Of a DNA stretch of 64,000 bases, positions 52,113 through 60,963 are shown one piece after another. Within the stretch, counting starts at the first letter, position 1; each line of letters starts with the position of its first letter. The stretch spans positions 1-64,000 of the forward strand of contig NZ_RBLC01000005.1 of assembly GCF_003634455.1 (NCBI RefSeq). The letters are read 5' to 3'. The notes below the pieces were generated by a model, which was not told the DNA's origin, made no database searches, and saw nothing but the letters and a program-made list of their open reading frames with translations. The position numbers and the translations under genes were made by a program. The DNA is from Flavobacterium endophyticum. GTDB taxonomy: Bacteria > Bacteroidota > Bacteroidia > Flavobacteriales > Flavobacteriaceae.

Positions 52113-53432
52113 TTATTCCTTCACAAATGCAAATTCTCCGCCGCCTTGTTTTAGCACCATGGCCTTTTCTGCTGGATTGAATTCCAAAATGATTCCTGCC
52201 TTTTCAAAAGCAAACTTGTCCTTTTCAATGCCTTCTAACTGTAACGGGGCTTGTCCAGAAGCCTGTGCTACAAGCATCTTGCCTTCTTTTGATACGGTTA
52301 ATTTGAACGGGAGCTGACTCGACGCATAGGTCCCGACATATTTTTCAAGGTCTTCAGGATTGTTTTGGAAGGTCTTGAATTCCGGAATATCAAACGGCTT
52401 TCCATAGACTGCGCTCAGCACGACAACAGGAATTTCATTACCGTTGTAGTTGGATCCGTTCGAGGTCAGGGCAAAGGAGAGCTTTTTATCGGAAGAATAC
52501 GAAAAGACAGAAGTAAATTTATCAATCCCTCCACGATGTCCGTAAGCTATGTCTTCATAAAACGGAAGCTGTAAAAGTCCCATGCCGTAAGTATCCTTGA
52601 TGGTCTTCATCAGTTCCAAGGTTTCCTTTTTTAGCAATTTCCCAGTAAAAAGCGCATCGCTGAAGTGTACGAGGTCGCTCGGCGTAGAAACAATTCCTCC
52701 AGAGCCTAAAGGTATCGAGCTATCTGTTTCTGATTCTAACTTCCAGCCATCGGCAAACGTATACGATACGGCTTCATTGTTCTTCGTATTGATCTTCCCA
52801 CCAAAATAGGTATTTTTCAGTCCGGCAGGCTTTGCAATATACGTTTTCAGCAACTCAGAATATGGCTTTTTATACGTCTTCTCCAAAATATACGTCAGCA
52901 ATACATAATTTGAATTGCTGTAGGCAGCTTGTGTATCCGGCTCAAAATCGCTTCCTCCTTTTGCGATAATCGCTACCATTTCTTTTTCGGTCTTAGCTTG
53001 CGTTTTCCATATCTTAAACTCTTCATCATCCGTAAAATTATAGATACCGCTTCGGTGCCTAAGCAGCTGGCGTATCGTAATCTTGTTGGCGTTTTTGATG
53101 GACGGAAAAAACGTTTCTATCGTGGTATCCAAGTCCAGCTTTTTATCTTCAAAGGCCTTCAAGACCAAAACCGACGTAAAGGTCTTCGAGATAGAACCGA
53201 TCCTGTATTTGGTAGCCGTATTGGCTTTCGTATTGTTTTCAAGATCAGAAAAACCGATGGCCTTGGCATAGATGATCTTGCCATCTTGCGAAACGGCAAC
53301 GCTGCCCATAAATTTGTTGTTTTCTTCCAACGCGTTAAAATAACGGTCGAGTTGCTGCGTGTCTATCTTTTGCGCAGATGCAAGGCATGAGATAAAGCAG
53401 CACAATAGTCCTGCTATGTTTTTTTTAGTCAT
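52113..53432 (-). CDS. Serine hydrolase of the beta-lactamase / penicillin-binding family
   Basis: 439 residues with a signal peptide (to about 20, CLASA-Q). SxxK tetrad at Ser80-Lys83 (IGSISKTFTSV), YxN at 171-173 (AYSNSN) and HRGG instead of KTG (AYGHRGGIDKF), which marks class C-like esterases, D-aminopeptidases and related enzymes rather than true beta-lactamases. The last ~100 residues (YVGTYASSQLPFKLTVSKEGK) form the lipocalin-like domain common in this group. It probably acts in the periplasm on peptidoglycan-derived or ester substrates. It ends next to the HAAS/PadR pair on the same strand. Confidence 0.9.
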   Translation of the reverse strand: MTKKNIAGLLCCFISCLASAQKIDTQQLDRYFNALEENNKFMGSVAVSQDGKIIYAKAIGFSDLENNTKANTATKYRIGSISKTFTSVLVLKAFEDKKLDLDTTIETFFPSIKNANKITIRQLLRHRSGIYNFTDDEEFKIWKTQAKTEKEMVAIIAKGGSDFEPDTQAAYSNSNYVLLTYILEKTYKKPYSELLKTYIAKPAGLKNTYFGGKINTKNNEAVSYTFADGWKLESETDSSIPLGSGGIVSTPSDLVHFSDALFTGKLLKKETLELMKTIKDTYGMGLLQLPFYEDIAYGHRGGIDKFTSVFSYSSDKKLSFALTSNGSNYNGNEIPVVVLSAVYGKPFDIPEFKTFQNNPEDLEKYVGTYASSQLPFKLTVSKEGKMLVAQASGQAPLQLEGIEKDKFAFEKAGIILEFNPAEKAMVLKQGGGEFAFVKE

Positions 53433-53438
53433 TGTATA

Positions 53439-54038
53439 TTATTTCAAGGTTCTTTTTAATCGTAGTAGTAGCGTGATAAGCAGGTAAAAGAAGACAGCGA
53501 GCGCTAGCATCAAGGGTATAAACCAGTTGCCCAGCTGTTCGTAGGCAGTATAGCTGATTCCATTTTTGCTGTAATAGCCGAGAATAAAAACTTGGTTCGG
53601 ACGGTAAAACAGTCCTACGTTTTGCGGGTCGGCAATCTTGGCTATAATCAGGAAAAGAAAGCCAAACAGTAACAGATAGAGTACCGCAAAAACGGCATAC
53701 GAAATACCATTTCCGATATTCAACGCCAGTGCTTTGACAATCTTGACGGGATTAAAGGTTTTTGTGGCTTCATCTAATTTCTTCTCTGCCACCAAAGGCT
53801 TTAGGAAAACCTCTGGCTGCCCTAGCTTGTCAAGACTGTCCAGCAATCTTTCGACCTCCCCTTTTCCGTTTTCAGGATAATCGCTAAGGCTTTCATAAAT
53901 ATGGCTGTTGATTTCCAACAGTACTTCCTGCTGGTTTTCTTTGTTCAGCACTTTTGTGGCGTGCTGGACTCTTGACACATAATCGAGGTAGATTCTTTTT
54001 GCGCTTTGGTCCTTAAATTCTATTTCTTTGAATTTCAT
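53439..54038 (-). CDS. HAAS/DUF1700-like membrane protein paired with PadR
   Basis: 199 residues from the ATG at 54038, which overlaps the PadR stop as ATGA; a start at 54071 would overlap more and add 11 atypical residues. A helical soluble N-terminus (about 15-90: YLDYVSRVQHATKVLNKENQQEVLLEINSHIYESL) has the features of the HAAS domain that partners PadR regulators. Two or three membrane helices follow (about 110-135 and 165-185). Such pairs are found next to PadR proteins in Firmicutes and Bacteroidota, where the membrane partner is thought to modulate the regulator. It is co-transcribed with the serine hydrolase, whose start is 6 nt downstream. Confidence 0.85.
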   Translation of the reverse strand: MKFKEIEFKDQSAKRIYLDYVSRVQHATKVLNKENQQEVLLEINSHIYESLSDYPENGKGEVERLLDSLDKLGQPEVFLKPLVAEKKLDEATKTFNPVKIVKALALNIGNGISYAVFAVLYLLLFGFLFLIIAKIADPQNVGLFYRPNQVFILGYYSKNGISYTAYEQLGNWFIPLMLALAVFFYLLITLLLRLKRTLK

Positions 54039-54367
54039 ATCAGATTGATTGTTGCATTGAGGTTGTCCCAATAATTTTTCATTTCGGTAACGGTAGCCAG
54101 TCCCAGCGGAGTAATCTTATAATATTTCCGGGGAATTCCGGACTCCTGCTCGACCCATTGCGAGGCCACTAAATCTTCCTTTTTTAGTCGGTTCATCAAG
54201 GGATAAAGCGTGCCTTCGGCAATGTCGATGCTCGTTTTTTTCTTTATCTCGTTGATGAGGTCGTATCCGTAGTATTCCTTCTCGTCTTTCAAAATACTAA
54301 GCACCAAGAAGGACAGAGTGCCTTTCTTGAGCTGCGATATCCATTTGGTTGTAAAGTTTTCTTCCAT
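54035..54367 (-). CDS. PadR-family transcriptional regulator
   Basis: 110 residues from the ATG at 54367; an upstream start at 54382 overlaps the operator and is disfavoured. PadR landmarks: LKKGTLSFLVLSILKDEKEYYGYDLINEIKKKTSIDIAEGTLYPLMNRLKKEDLV, WVEQESGIPRKYYKITPLG. It controls itself and the co-transcribed HAAS and hydrolase genes through the palindrome 14 nt before its start. The inducer is unknown, possibly an envelope stress signal read by the membrane partner. Confidence 0.93.
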   Translation of the reverse strand: MEENFTTKWISQLKKGTLSFLVLSILKDEKEYYGYDLINEIKKKTSIDIAEGTLYPLMNRLKKEDLVASQWVEQESGIPRKYYKITPLGLATVTEMKNYWDNLNATINLI

Positions 54368-54380
54368 GAGACAAACATAC

Positions 54381-54413
54381 AACCAAATACATTGTTATAC
54401 AATGTATTTGGTT
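54381..54413. promoter_or_regulatory. PadR operator (perfect 15-bp inverted repeat)
   Basis: AACCAAATACATTGT at 54381-54395 and its exact complement at 54399-54413 surround a 3-nt spacer, ending 14 nt before the PadR start. The central ATACATTGT / ACAATGTAT resembles known PadR sites (ATGTAT-type). It would overlap the promoter and cause autorepression; a hairpin role in RNA cannot be excluded. Confidence 0.85.
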
Positions 54414-54534
54414 TAAAATTTAAAAACTTTACGCAAACACCCCAAAATCAACCCTCTAAAATCAAAAATTTCCCAAGGCAAGTAGATATAACACCATAAT
54501 CCTCCATCCAGATGACATTCTAAACAAACTAAAT

Positions 54535-54579
54535 TGACTTTTAAAACAAAGTCATAAGACTGTCGTGTATCTAATTTTG
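54535..54579 (+). promoter_or_regulatory. Candidate operator and -7 element upstream of the SDR gene
   Basis: TGACTTT at 54535-54541 and AAAGTCA at 54548-54554 form a perfect 7-bp inverted repeat with a 6-nt spacer. TAATTTTG at 54572-54579 matches the Bacteroidota -7 element, 25 nt before the ATG at 54605. Spacing to a -33 TTG is not ideal. Confidence 0.45.
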
Positions 54580-54604
54580 CCTCATAACAGTAATACAATT
54601 AAAA

Positions 54605-55609
54605 ATGAGACACGACAAGTATCAAGGAACATTACAAAAGCCGATAGGTTCTGGCTACAATGCAGCATCGACGGCAAGCGATGTTATTAAAGGCATTGAC
54701 CTTACAGGAAAAATCGCAATTGTGACAGGAGGAAACACGGGCATTGGCTTGGAAACCACAAAAACGCTGGCTGCTGCCGGAGCCACGGTAATCGTGCCGG
54801 CAAGAGATATCGAAAAAGCCAAAAGAAACTTGCTAGGTATTAATAATATAGAAGTCGAAGCGCTCGATGTCATAGACCCTGCTTCTATTGATGCCTTTGT
54901 TGCAAAATTCTTGACGTCGGGCAGGCCTTTGCATCTGCTGATCAACAATGCAGGCATCATGTGGGTACCGCTTCGTAGGGACAGCCGCGGCTTCGAGTCG
55001 CAATTGGCTACTAATTATCTAGGTACTTTCCACCTTACGGCAAGACTGTTTCCTGCCCTAAAAAAAGCAAACGGAGCAAGAGTAGTCAATGTATCGTCTT
55101 TGGGACACCACATAGCTCCTTTTGATTTTGACGACCCTAATTTCCTTTATAGGGAATACGAAACGCTGCAGGCGTACGGACAGTCAAAAACAGCGACCAA
55201 CTTGTTTTCTCTTGAATTAGACAGCCGAGCGCAAAAATTCGGCATACGAGCCTATTCATTACACCCCGGCTCCATAGGTGGAACGGAATTAGGAAGGGAA
55301 GCGCCTTTAGAGCTATTCCAAAAGATGGGCTTCTGCGATGCCGACGGCAATATTTTTCCAGAAGTAGCGGCAAGCCTGAAAACGATTCCGCAGGGCGCGG
55401 CTACCACTGTCTGGTGTGCGACAAGTCCGTTACTTGAGTCTATCGGAGGCGTTTATTGCGAAGATGTGGAAGTTGCCGAATTGCTTGACGACAGTGCCGC
55501 TGCAGGAACTTCAAATGGCGTACGTTTGTATTCGCTCGATAAAAGCAACGCTGCAAGATTGTGGGAAGCAAGTGAGGAAATGACGGGAGTATCTTTTAAA
55601 ATCGACTAA
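54605..55609 (+). CDS. SDR-family oxidoreductase (retinol dehydrogenase-like)
   Basis: 334 residues, longer than the two SDRs at 5.6 and 6.8 kb because of an N-terminal extension (about 1-30: GTLQKPIGSGYNAASTASDVI) and a C-terminal tail. Motifs: TGGNTGIG at about 41-48, LINNAGIMWVP, VNVSSLGHH, YGQSKTATN and LHPGSIGGTEL. The WWOX/retinol dehydrogenase-like subgroup is indicated by the extended NAG and C-terminal regions. The gene downstream is an AraC regulator on the same strand (89 nt), so this may be a two-gene unit. The substrate is unknown. Confidence 0.92.
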   Translation: MRHDKYQGTLQKPIGSGYNAASTASDVIKGIDLTGKIAIVTGGNTGIGLETTKTLAAAGATVIVPARDIEKAKRNLLGINNIEVEALDVIDPASIDAFVAKFLTSGRPLHLLINNAGIMWVPLRRDSRGFESQLATNYLGTFHLTARLFPALKKANGARVVNVSSLGHHIAPFDFDDPNFLYREYETLQAYGQSKTATNLFSLELDSRAQKFGIRAYSLHPGSIGGTELGREAPLELFQKMGFCDADGNIFPEVAASLKTIPQGAATTVWCATSPLLESIGGVYCEDVEVAELLDDSAAAGTSNGVRLYSLDKSNAARLWEASEEMTGVSFKID

Positions 55610-55660
55610 TACAGGAATGTATTCTTACCGCCAATCCATCGGATTAATTTTTGGGTTTAG

Positions 55661-55668
55661 TATCTTTG
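55661..55668 (+). promoter_or_regulatory. Predicted -7 element of the AraC gene
   Basis: TATCTTTG matches TAnnTTTG, 30 nt before the ATG at 55699. This suggests the AraC gene has its own promoter despite lying close to the SDR gene. Confidence 0.5.
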
Positions 55669-55698
55669 GGTTGGCGAAATTCCTGAACTTGCTTATTT

Positions 55699-56514
55699 AT
55701 GGATCCTATATCTAAATACCTGACGCGCGATATCAAGCTCTCCTGCTATGAGGACAAGCTTTTTAAATCGGACTTGATTTTTGAGGACCACATGCTCATC
55801 TGGTTTATTTCGGGAGAAACTAAAATCATACAGGCGGATGCGGTTTTCCACTTTAAGGAAGGCGACATTTTCCTGATTCCGAGAAACGTATTGGCTACGG
55901 TCATCAATTATCCAAAAAACGGACAGCCGCATAAGACAGTGGTCATGCACCTTTCGACAGAACGATTAAAGAAGTTCTATGAAAAGATCGAGATCGACAG
56001 CAGGATAAAACCTTCGCAGAAAATATATAGCTTTAAGAACCATCCGCTACTGGAAAGCTGCCTTGCTTCTGTGATTCCTTATTTTGATATGGAAGGAACA
56101 TTTCCTGAAAACATCGCTTCTCTAAAAATTACGGAAGCCATCAGTATCCTAAGAGCGATTGATAGCGACGTAGACAGCGTACTCGCTAATTTTGACGAGC
56201 CTGGCAAAATTGACTTGGTCGATTTTATGCAGCGCCATTTCATGTTCAACATGCCTATGGAGAAACTAGGCTACCTGACCGGACGGAGCTTGTCTACTTT
56301 CAACAGGGATTTTAAAAAGCATTTCAAGGCAACGCCTCAAAAGTGGCTGACGGAAAAAAGGCTCGAGCTGGCCTATTATCAGCTGGTCGAAAAAAAGAAA
56401 AAACCGACCGAAGTCTATCTCGAAGTCGGTTTTGAAGACTTATCGCATTTTTCTTTCGCTTTTAAAAAGAAATATGGCGTATCGCCTGCCCGAGTACCCG
56501 CGCACTTTAGCTAG
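55699..56514 (+). CDS. AraC-family transcriptional regulator
   Basis: 271 residues. Cupin-like sensor (about 1-95: MLIWFISGETKII, FHFKEGDIFLIPRNVLATVINYPKNGQPHKTVVMHL). C-terminal AraC HTH (about 170-271: FMQRHFMFNMPMEKLGYLTGRSLSTFNRDFKKHFKATPQKWL, PTEVYLEVGFEDLSHFSFAFKKKYGVSPARV). It likely controls the SDR gene upstream or the glycosidase locus downstream; a hairpin terminator follows. Confidence 0.92.
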   Translation: MDPISKYLTRDIKLSCYEDKLFKSDLIFEDHMLIWFISGETKIIQADAVFHFKEGDIFLIPRNVLATVINYPKNGQPHKTVVMHLSTERLKKFYEKIEIDSRIKPSQKIYSFKNHPLLESCLASVIPYFDMEGTFPENIASLKITEAISILRAIDSDVDSVLANFDEPGKIDLVDFMQRHFMFNMPMEKLGYLTGRSLSTFNRDFKKHFKATPQKWLTEKRLELAYYQLVEKKKKPTEVYLEVGFEDLSHFSFAFKKKYGVSPARVPAHFS

Positions 56515-56536
56515 ACCGCGCTTATAGCATACAACA

Positions 56537-56566
56537 AAATAGCCTGTAAGCAATTACAGGCTATTT
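56537..56566. terminator. Bidirectional terminator between AraC and bglX
   Basis: AAATAGCCTGTAA pairs exactly with TTACAGGCTATTT around a GCAA tetraloop (13-bp stem). It lies 23 nt after the AraC stop and 33 nt beyond the bglX stop on the other strand. Confidence 0.85.
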
Positions 56567-56598
56567 CCATCACAAAAAAATAACTATAATGAAAACGG

Positions 56599-58881
56599 TT
56601 ATTTTAGATTAAATCGGGCCGTTTTGACGTCTTGGCTGTTGGTGCCAATCATGACTTCAAATTCTCCCGGCTCTGCTACATATTCGATATTGGAATTGTA
56701 GAATTTTAATAATTCGGTGTTTATGGTAAAGCTGACAGTTTTTGACTCGCCTGCCTTCAGCTTGATCTTTTCAAAGCCTTTTAATTCCTTTAAGGGTCTT
56801 GAAATACTGCCGACCAAGTCTCTTATGTACAGCTGCACGACTTCGGCACCTTCTGTCTTTCCTGTATTCTTTACCGTAACGGTTGCAGTTATCGTTCCGC
56901 TCGCATCTAGGTCTGTTTTGTTGAGCTTGATGTCGCTGTATTCAAATTGCGTATAGCTTAATCCGAATCCGAACGGATACAGCGGCCCATTTTTCTCGTC
57001 CATATAATTGCTTCGGAATTTCTCAAACCCTTTATCAGAGGCTGGCCTTCCTGTATTCAGATGGTTGTAGTACAATGGAATCTGCGCCACGCTTCTTGGG
57101 AAAGTAGAAACCAATTTGCCGCTCGGGTTGGTATTTCCAAATACGACATCGCCAATAGCCTGTGCTGCTTCGGTTCCGCCAAACCATACGTTTAGGATGG
57201 CCGGAACGTTTTCTTGTTCCCAGACCAAAGTCATCGGACGTCCGGCAAAAAGCACCAAGACAACGGGCTTGCCTGTTTCTAATAATTTGGCCAGCAATCT
57301 TTTCTGTACCTCTGGAATACCAATATCGGTACGGCTGCTGGATTCGCCGCTCATTTCAGAAGCTTCTCCCATGGCCGCAATGATAACGTCGGCTTTTGCG
57401 GCAATAGCCAACGCTTCTTTCGTCAGTTCTTCTTCTGTTCGGTTATCGCGCGGTATGTCGCGTCCGAACATCGTGGCATCTTGCTGCATCTTAGGGTCGC
57501 TAAGCAGGTTCGAGCCTTTGGCATAGAGGATGGTCGTACGGCTGCCTCCTACTTCTTTTAATCCTTCGATTAATGAAGACGGCTTGTCTAGCTTGGCGGC
57601 AACGCTCCAGGTTCCGACCATATTCGATCGGCTGTCGGCCAGCGGACCGATTACTGCTATCGTCTTGTTTTTCGCCAGCGGAAGGATATTTTTATCGTTC
57701 TTGAGCAATACGAAGCTTTCTGAAGCAATCCTGCGGGCTATGCTTCTATGTTCTTTAGTAAAAATCTGTTTTTTGGCACGAGAGGCATCGCAGAACTTAT
57801 ACGGGTCTTTAAACAATCCTAGCTTGTACTTGGCTTCTAATATGCGGCGGCAGGCAGTATCAATCTGTACTTCGGTGATTTTGCCTTCGTCTAATGACTT
57901 TTTGAGCGTTGTAAGAAAGCCTTCGCTTACCATGTCCATATCCAAGCCGGCAGCTAGCGCTAACGAAGATGCGGTCTGCAAATCGCCCAATCCATGAGCA
58001 ACAACTTCGCTCACGCCGCCATAATCGGCAACCGTAAAGCCGTCAAAGTTCCACTGCTTGCGCAATACATCCGTCAGCAGCCATTTGTTAGCATGCGCAG
58101 GCACGGCGTCAATAACATTGAAGGAAGCCATCACGCTGCCGACACCTTGTTCTACTGCTGCTTTATACGGATAGAAATAGTCGTTGTACATTCGAACATG
58201 GCTCATGTCTACGGTATTGTAGTCTCTTCCCGCCTCGCCTGCTCCGTACAAGGCGAAATGCTTCACGCAGGCCATGATGTTGGTGTTCGACGAAAAGCTG
58301 TTGTCTTTTCCTTGAAATCCTCGTACCATCGCTTTGGCAATCTGTCCGCCCAGAAAAGGGTCTTCACCGCTTCCTTCAGAGGCACGTCCCCAACGCGGGT
58401 CGCGGGCAATATCCACCATAGGCGCAAAGGTCCAGTTGATACCGTCGGCACTGGCTTCGGTTGCTCCAATTCGGGCTGATTCTTCGATAGCATTCATGTC
58501 CCAAGAACACGCCAGTCCTAACGGAATCGGAAATACAGTTTCATAACCGTGCACTACATCCATCCCAAAAAGCATCGGGATTTTCAAGCGGCTTTCTTCT
58601 ACTGCAATGCGCTGGATTTCTCTGATCTTATCAACGCCTTTTATATTAAACAGGCCTCCTACTTGGCCTTTTCTGATCTTGGCGCCAATGTTGTCGTTAG
58701 TGCCGAGTCCGGTAATGATGTCGCCTTGGCTTGGAAGGTTTAGCTGTCCCAGCTTTTCTTCTACCGTCATTTTTTTCATCAGGTCGTTGATGAAGGCATT
58801 CATTTTAGGGTCTTTTGATTGCTGTGCCTGTGATACGATTCCCAAGCAGCAGGTCAAAAATGTGATTATACTTTTTTTCAT
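56599..58881 (-). CDS. bglX: Secreted GH3 beta-glucosidase
   Basis: 760 residues from the ATG at 58881, which opens a signal peptide (KKSIITFLTCCLGIVSQAQ); an ATG at 59034 would add 51 residues through the operator region and is rejected. GH3 N-terminal barrel (about 35-370) with the catalytic Asp in FDGFTVADYGGVSEV. The (alpha/beta)6 domain (about 400-620) contains AAMGEASEMSGESSSRTDI, which carries the acid/base region, and a C-terminal FN3-like domain (about 650-760: TATVTVKNTGKTEGAEVVQLYIRD) follows. It hydrolyses terminal beta-glucosyl residues of oligosaccharides in the periplasm. The adjacent upstream gene is a DUF6377 regulator on the same strand. Confidence 0.93.
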   Translation of the reverse strand: MKKSIITFLTCCLGIVSQAQQSKDPKMNAFINDLMKKMTVEEKLGQLNLPSQGDIITGLGTNDNIGAKIRKGQVGGLFNIKGVDKIREIQRIAVEESRLKIPMLFGMDVVHGYETVFPIPLGLACSWDMNAIEESARIGATEASADGINWTFAPMVDIARDPRWGRASEGSGEDPFLGGQIAKAMVRGFQGKDNSFSSNTNIMACVKHFALYGAGEAGRDYNTVDMSHVRMYNDYFYPYKAAVEQGVGSVMASFNVIDAVPAHANKWLLTDVLRKQWNFDGFTVADYGGVSEVVAHGLGDLQTASSLALAAGLDMDMVSEGFLTTLKKSLDEGKITEVQIDTACRRILEAKYKLGLFKDPYKFCDASRAKKQIFTKEHRSIARRIASESFVLLKNDKNILPLAKNKTIAVIGPLADSRSNMVGTWSVAAKLDKPSSLIEGLKEVGGSRTTILYAKGSNLLSDPKMQQDATMFGRDIPRDNRTEEELTKEALAIAAKADVIIAAMGEASEMSGESSSRTDIGIPEVQKRLLAKLLETGKPVVLVLFAGRPMTLVWEQENVPAILNVWFGGTEAAQAIGDVVFGNTNPSGKLVSTFPRSVAQIPLYYNHLNTGRPASDKGFEKFRSNYMDEKNGPLYPFGFGLSYTQFEYSDIKLNKTDLDASGTITATVTVKNTGKTEGAEVVQLYIRDLVGSISRPLKELKGFEKIKLKAGESKTVSFTINTELLKFYNSNIEYVAEPGEFEVMIGTNSQDVKTARFNLK

Positions 58882-58912
58882 AACAAATAAAACTAAGTGT
58901 GGTTTTATGGAG

Positions 58913-58974
58913 GTTTTACATCTGAATCTTGGCTTAAAATCCAGATTCGAATGTAAAACTATAACGTTATAGTT
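58913..58974. promoter_or_regulatory. Hairpin and perfect palindrome upstream of bglX
   Basis: GTTTTACAT at 58913-58921 pairs exactly with ATGTAAAAC at 58951-58959, with inner pairs GAATCT/AGATTC and GG/CC. Overlapping it is the perfect 18-bp palindrome AACTATAACGTTATAGTT at 58957-58974, 76 nt upstream of the bglX ATG. Both sit in the 300-nt gap between bglX and the DUF6377 gene, which otherwise holds no gene. Suggested role: regulator binding or a leader structure. Confidence 0.65.
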
Positions 58975-59181
58975 GCGTTTGGGAAGACGCGAGTAAAAAA
59001 GTAGTGATTCAAAAAGGTAACACCTTGATAACACAGGAGATTACACTAAAAAGAGGTCTTCAAAAAGTAGTATCAATAGAAAGTTTAAAATGGATTTAAA
59101 CACCCCTACATTAGCTATACAGTTGTACAACTATTGCTTTTCTACTGTACAGCAGTATTGAATTTCCTGCGGGGCAGCAGA

Positions 59182-60822
59182 TTATTGTTTTGCTTGTATC
59201 ACGCCTATTTTAGAAACCATGACTTCAAATTCTTCTCGGGAAACGGCAGCCTTGTTTCTGGCTTTGGTGCGGTAATTATAAATCGTGCTTAAGGAATAGC
59301 GCAGGAAGGCCGCTATCTTGACACTGTCGGTAATGCCCAAGCGTATCAGGGCGAAAATCCTTAATTCGGTATTCAGGATTTCGTTGGCTTTTGGCGTGAC
59401 CTGTTCTTCTGGCAGCAGCAGGGCATTGAATTCTTTGACAAACGAAGGATAGAGGCTGATAAATATCGTATCGAAGCTTTTGTACAGTTCTTCCAGCTCG
59501 TTGTCGACAATATCGGTTGATTTCAGCAACTTGAACAATTCGTCGTGCTGCTTGTTAAGGGCTTTGCGGTTCAGCATTTTCCGATAGTCCTCCATCTTGT
59601 TGATATAGGCAGAACAGATATCGAAAAAATAGGCGATATATTCTTCTTTGATACGGTTGGATTCATAGAGTTGTCCGTTCGTGTCTTTTAGGTTTTCGTT
59701 GGCCGACAATATTTCTTTGTTCAGTTCGGCCAGTTTCTGGCTGGTTTTTGAAAGTTCTTCTTTGACGCGCGACACTTTTTTCATCTGTCGGTAGACATAC
59801 ACGATGGCCAGCACCAGGAATACGGTCAGCACGCTGATAAGAATCAGGTAGTTTTTAAGCTCGCTTTTGTTTTTCGCTTCCTTGTCCAGATAAACCGTAT
59901 TGATAATCGAATACAGCTCCGACATGCGCAGGGTGCGAAATTTGACGTTGCAGAATATGGCATCTTCGATAGCGGATTGGGCACAGCTATACGCCCTATC
60001 GATATTGCCCAAATCATAATAAATAACCGCCAAGTTTTGTATGGCCGCATTGTCTTTAATGGCATTTTCGATATCGGTTATCGCGGCGCTGCTGTAGTAC
60101 ATGCGCTGGTCGTCCCACTGTTTCTGGAGTCCAGAAATATCTCCTAATAAATAGACGAACATGGCGTAATTCTCGTCCTTTGCTTTTGACGTGCGCATCA
60201 AGTATAGCAGGTCTTTTTTGGCAACGTCCAATCTGTTTTTATAGATGTTCTGCTGCGCCAGGTTGATCTTATATTTGATCGAATTAGGGTCTAAAACATG
60301 CAACAGCGAATCGCGGTATACCTCAATCTGCTCGATATAGAACTTGCTGTAATTGTTGGTCGCATAATGCTCGAAAAACTGACTGTAGAATTCATAATAC
60401 AGGACCTGAATCGGCTTTGCCAGTTTCTTGCTTTCGATGCTTTTGAGTATCGCTTCGGATTCTCTGTATTTTCCAGAAGACGAATAAAGGTTTGCCAATT
60501 GGATCTGCGAAGCTACCCTTAAATCGTTATTCTGCAGCTGTGCTGCCAGTTCTATATTCTGGTTGACATAGTAAATAGCTGAATCAATCTTAAACTTTCG
60601 GTATTCCTTATACAGGCTTTCGTTTATCTTATAGTGTTCTTCTGGAGAATTTTCGCCAGCCTGCAATTTCTTATAGACCGAAATGCGTTTGTCTTTTTCC
60701 CGCGTATAGGCTTGCTTGTTCTTTACTGCATGGCTGAGCTGTGCAAACAGGGAGTCTTTCGCAGCACCAAAAGCCGCATGCTGGGCGATACAAAACACAA
60801 GTATAAAAAGAAAGGCTCTCAA
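59182..60822 (-). CDS. DUF6377-type TPR regulator with C-terminal HTH
   Basis: 546 residues. Signal peptide (to about 19, AAFGA), helical periplasmic TPR-like region (about 30-310), membrane helix (ISVLTVFLVLAIVYVYR, about 329-345), coiled coil (about 350-385), and a C-terminal HTH-like region (TELRIFALIRLGITDSVKIAAFLRYSLSTIYNYRTKARNKA, about 485-525). The layout is that of SusR-like membrane-spanning regulators of polysaccharide or sugar use in Bacteroidota. Its position directly upstream of bglX, on the same strand, suggests it controls that gene and senses sugars in the periplasm. It reads away from the 21-bp repeat array. Confidence 0.9.
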   Translation of the reverse strand: MRAFLFILVFCIAQHAAFGAAKDSLFAQLSHAVKNKQAYTREKDKRISVYKKLQAGENSPEEHYKINESLYKEYRKFKIDSAIYYVNQNIELAAQLQNNDLRVASQIQLANLYSSSGKYRESEAILKSIESKKLAKPIQVLYYEFYSQFFEHYATNNYSKFYIEQIEVYRDSLLHVLDPNSIKYKINLAQQNIYKNRLDVAKKDLLYLMRTSKAKDENYAMFVYLLGDISGLQKQWDDQRMYYSSAAITDIENAIKDNAAIQNLAVIYYDLGNIDRAYSCAQSAIEDAIFCNVKFRTLRMSELYSIINTVYLDKEAKNKSELKNYLILISVLTVFLVLAIVYVYRQMKKVSRVKEELSKTSQKLAELNKEILSANENLKDTNGQLYESNRIKEEYIAYFFDICSAYINKMEDYRKMLNRKALNKQHDELFKLLKSTDIVDNELEELYKSFDTIFISLYPSFVKEFNALLLPEEQVTPKANEILNTELRIFALIRLGITDSVKIAAFLRYSLSTIYNYRTKARNKAAVSREEFEVMVSKIGVIQAKQ

Positions 60823-60963
60823 TTAGGAAATAGCTTTGGTTACGGGTATCGCAAATATACCAAATGCATTTTTAATGAGAACTTAAATGATGCTGGCAAG
60901 CGCAATTAGAATTGGTTGTGCAATTTTTCTTCTTCTACTTCTAATCTTCTTATTGGTTCTTCT

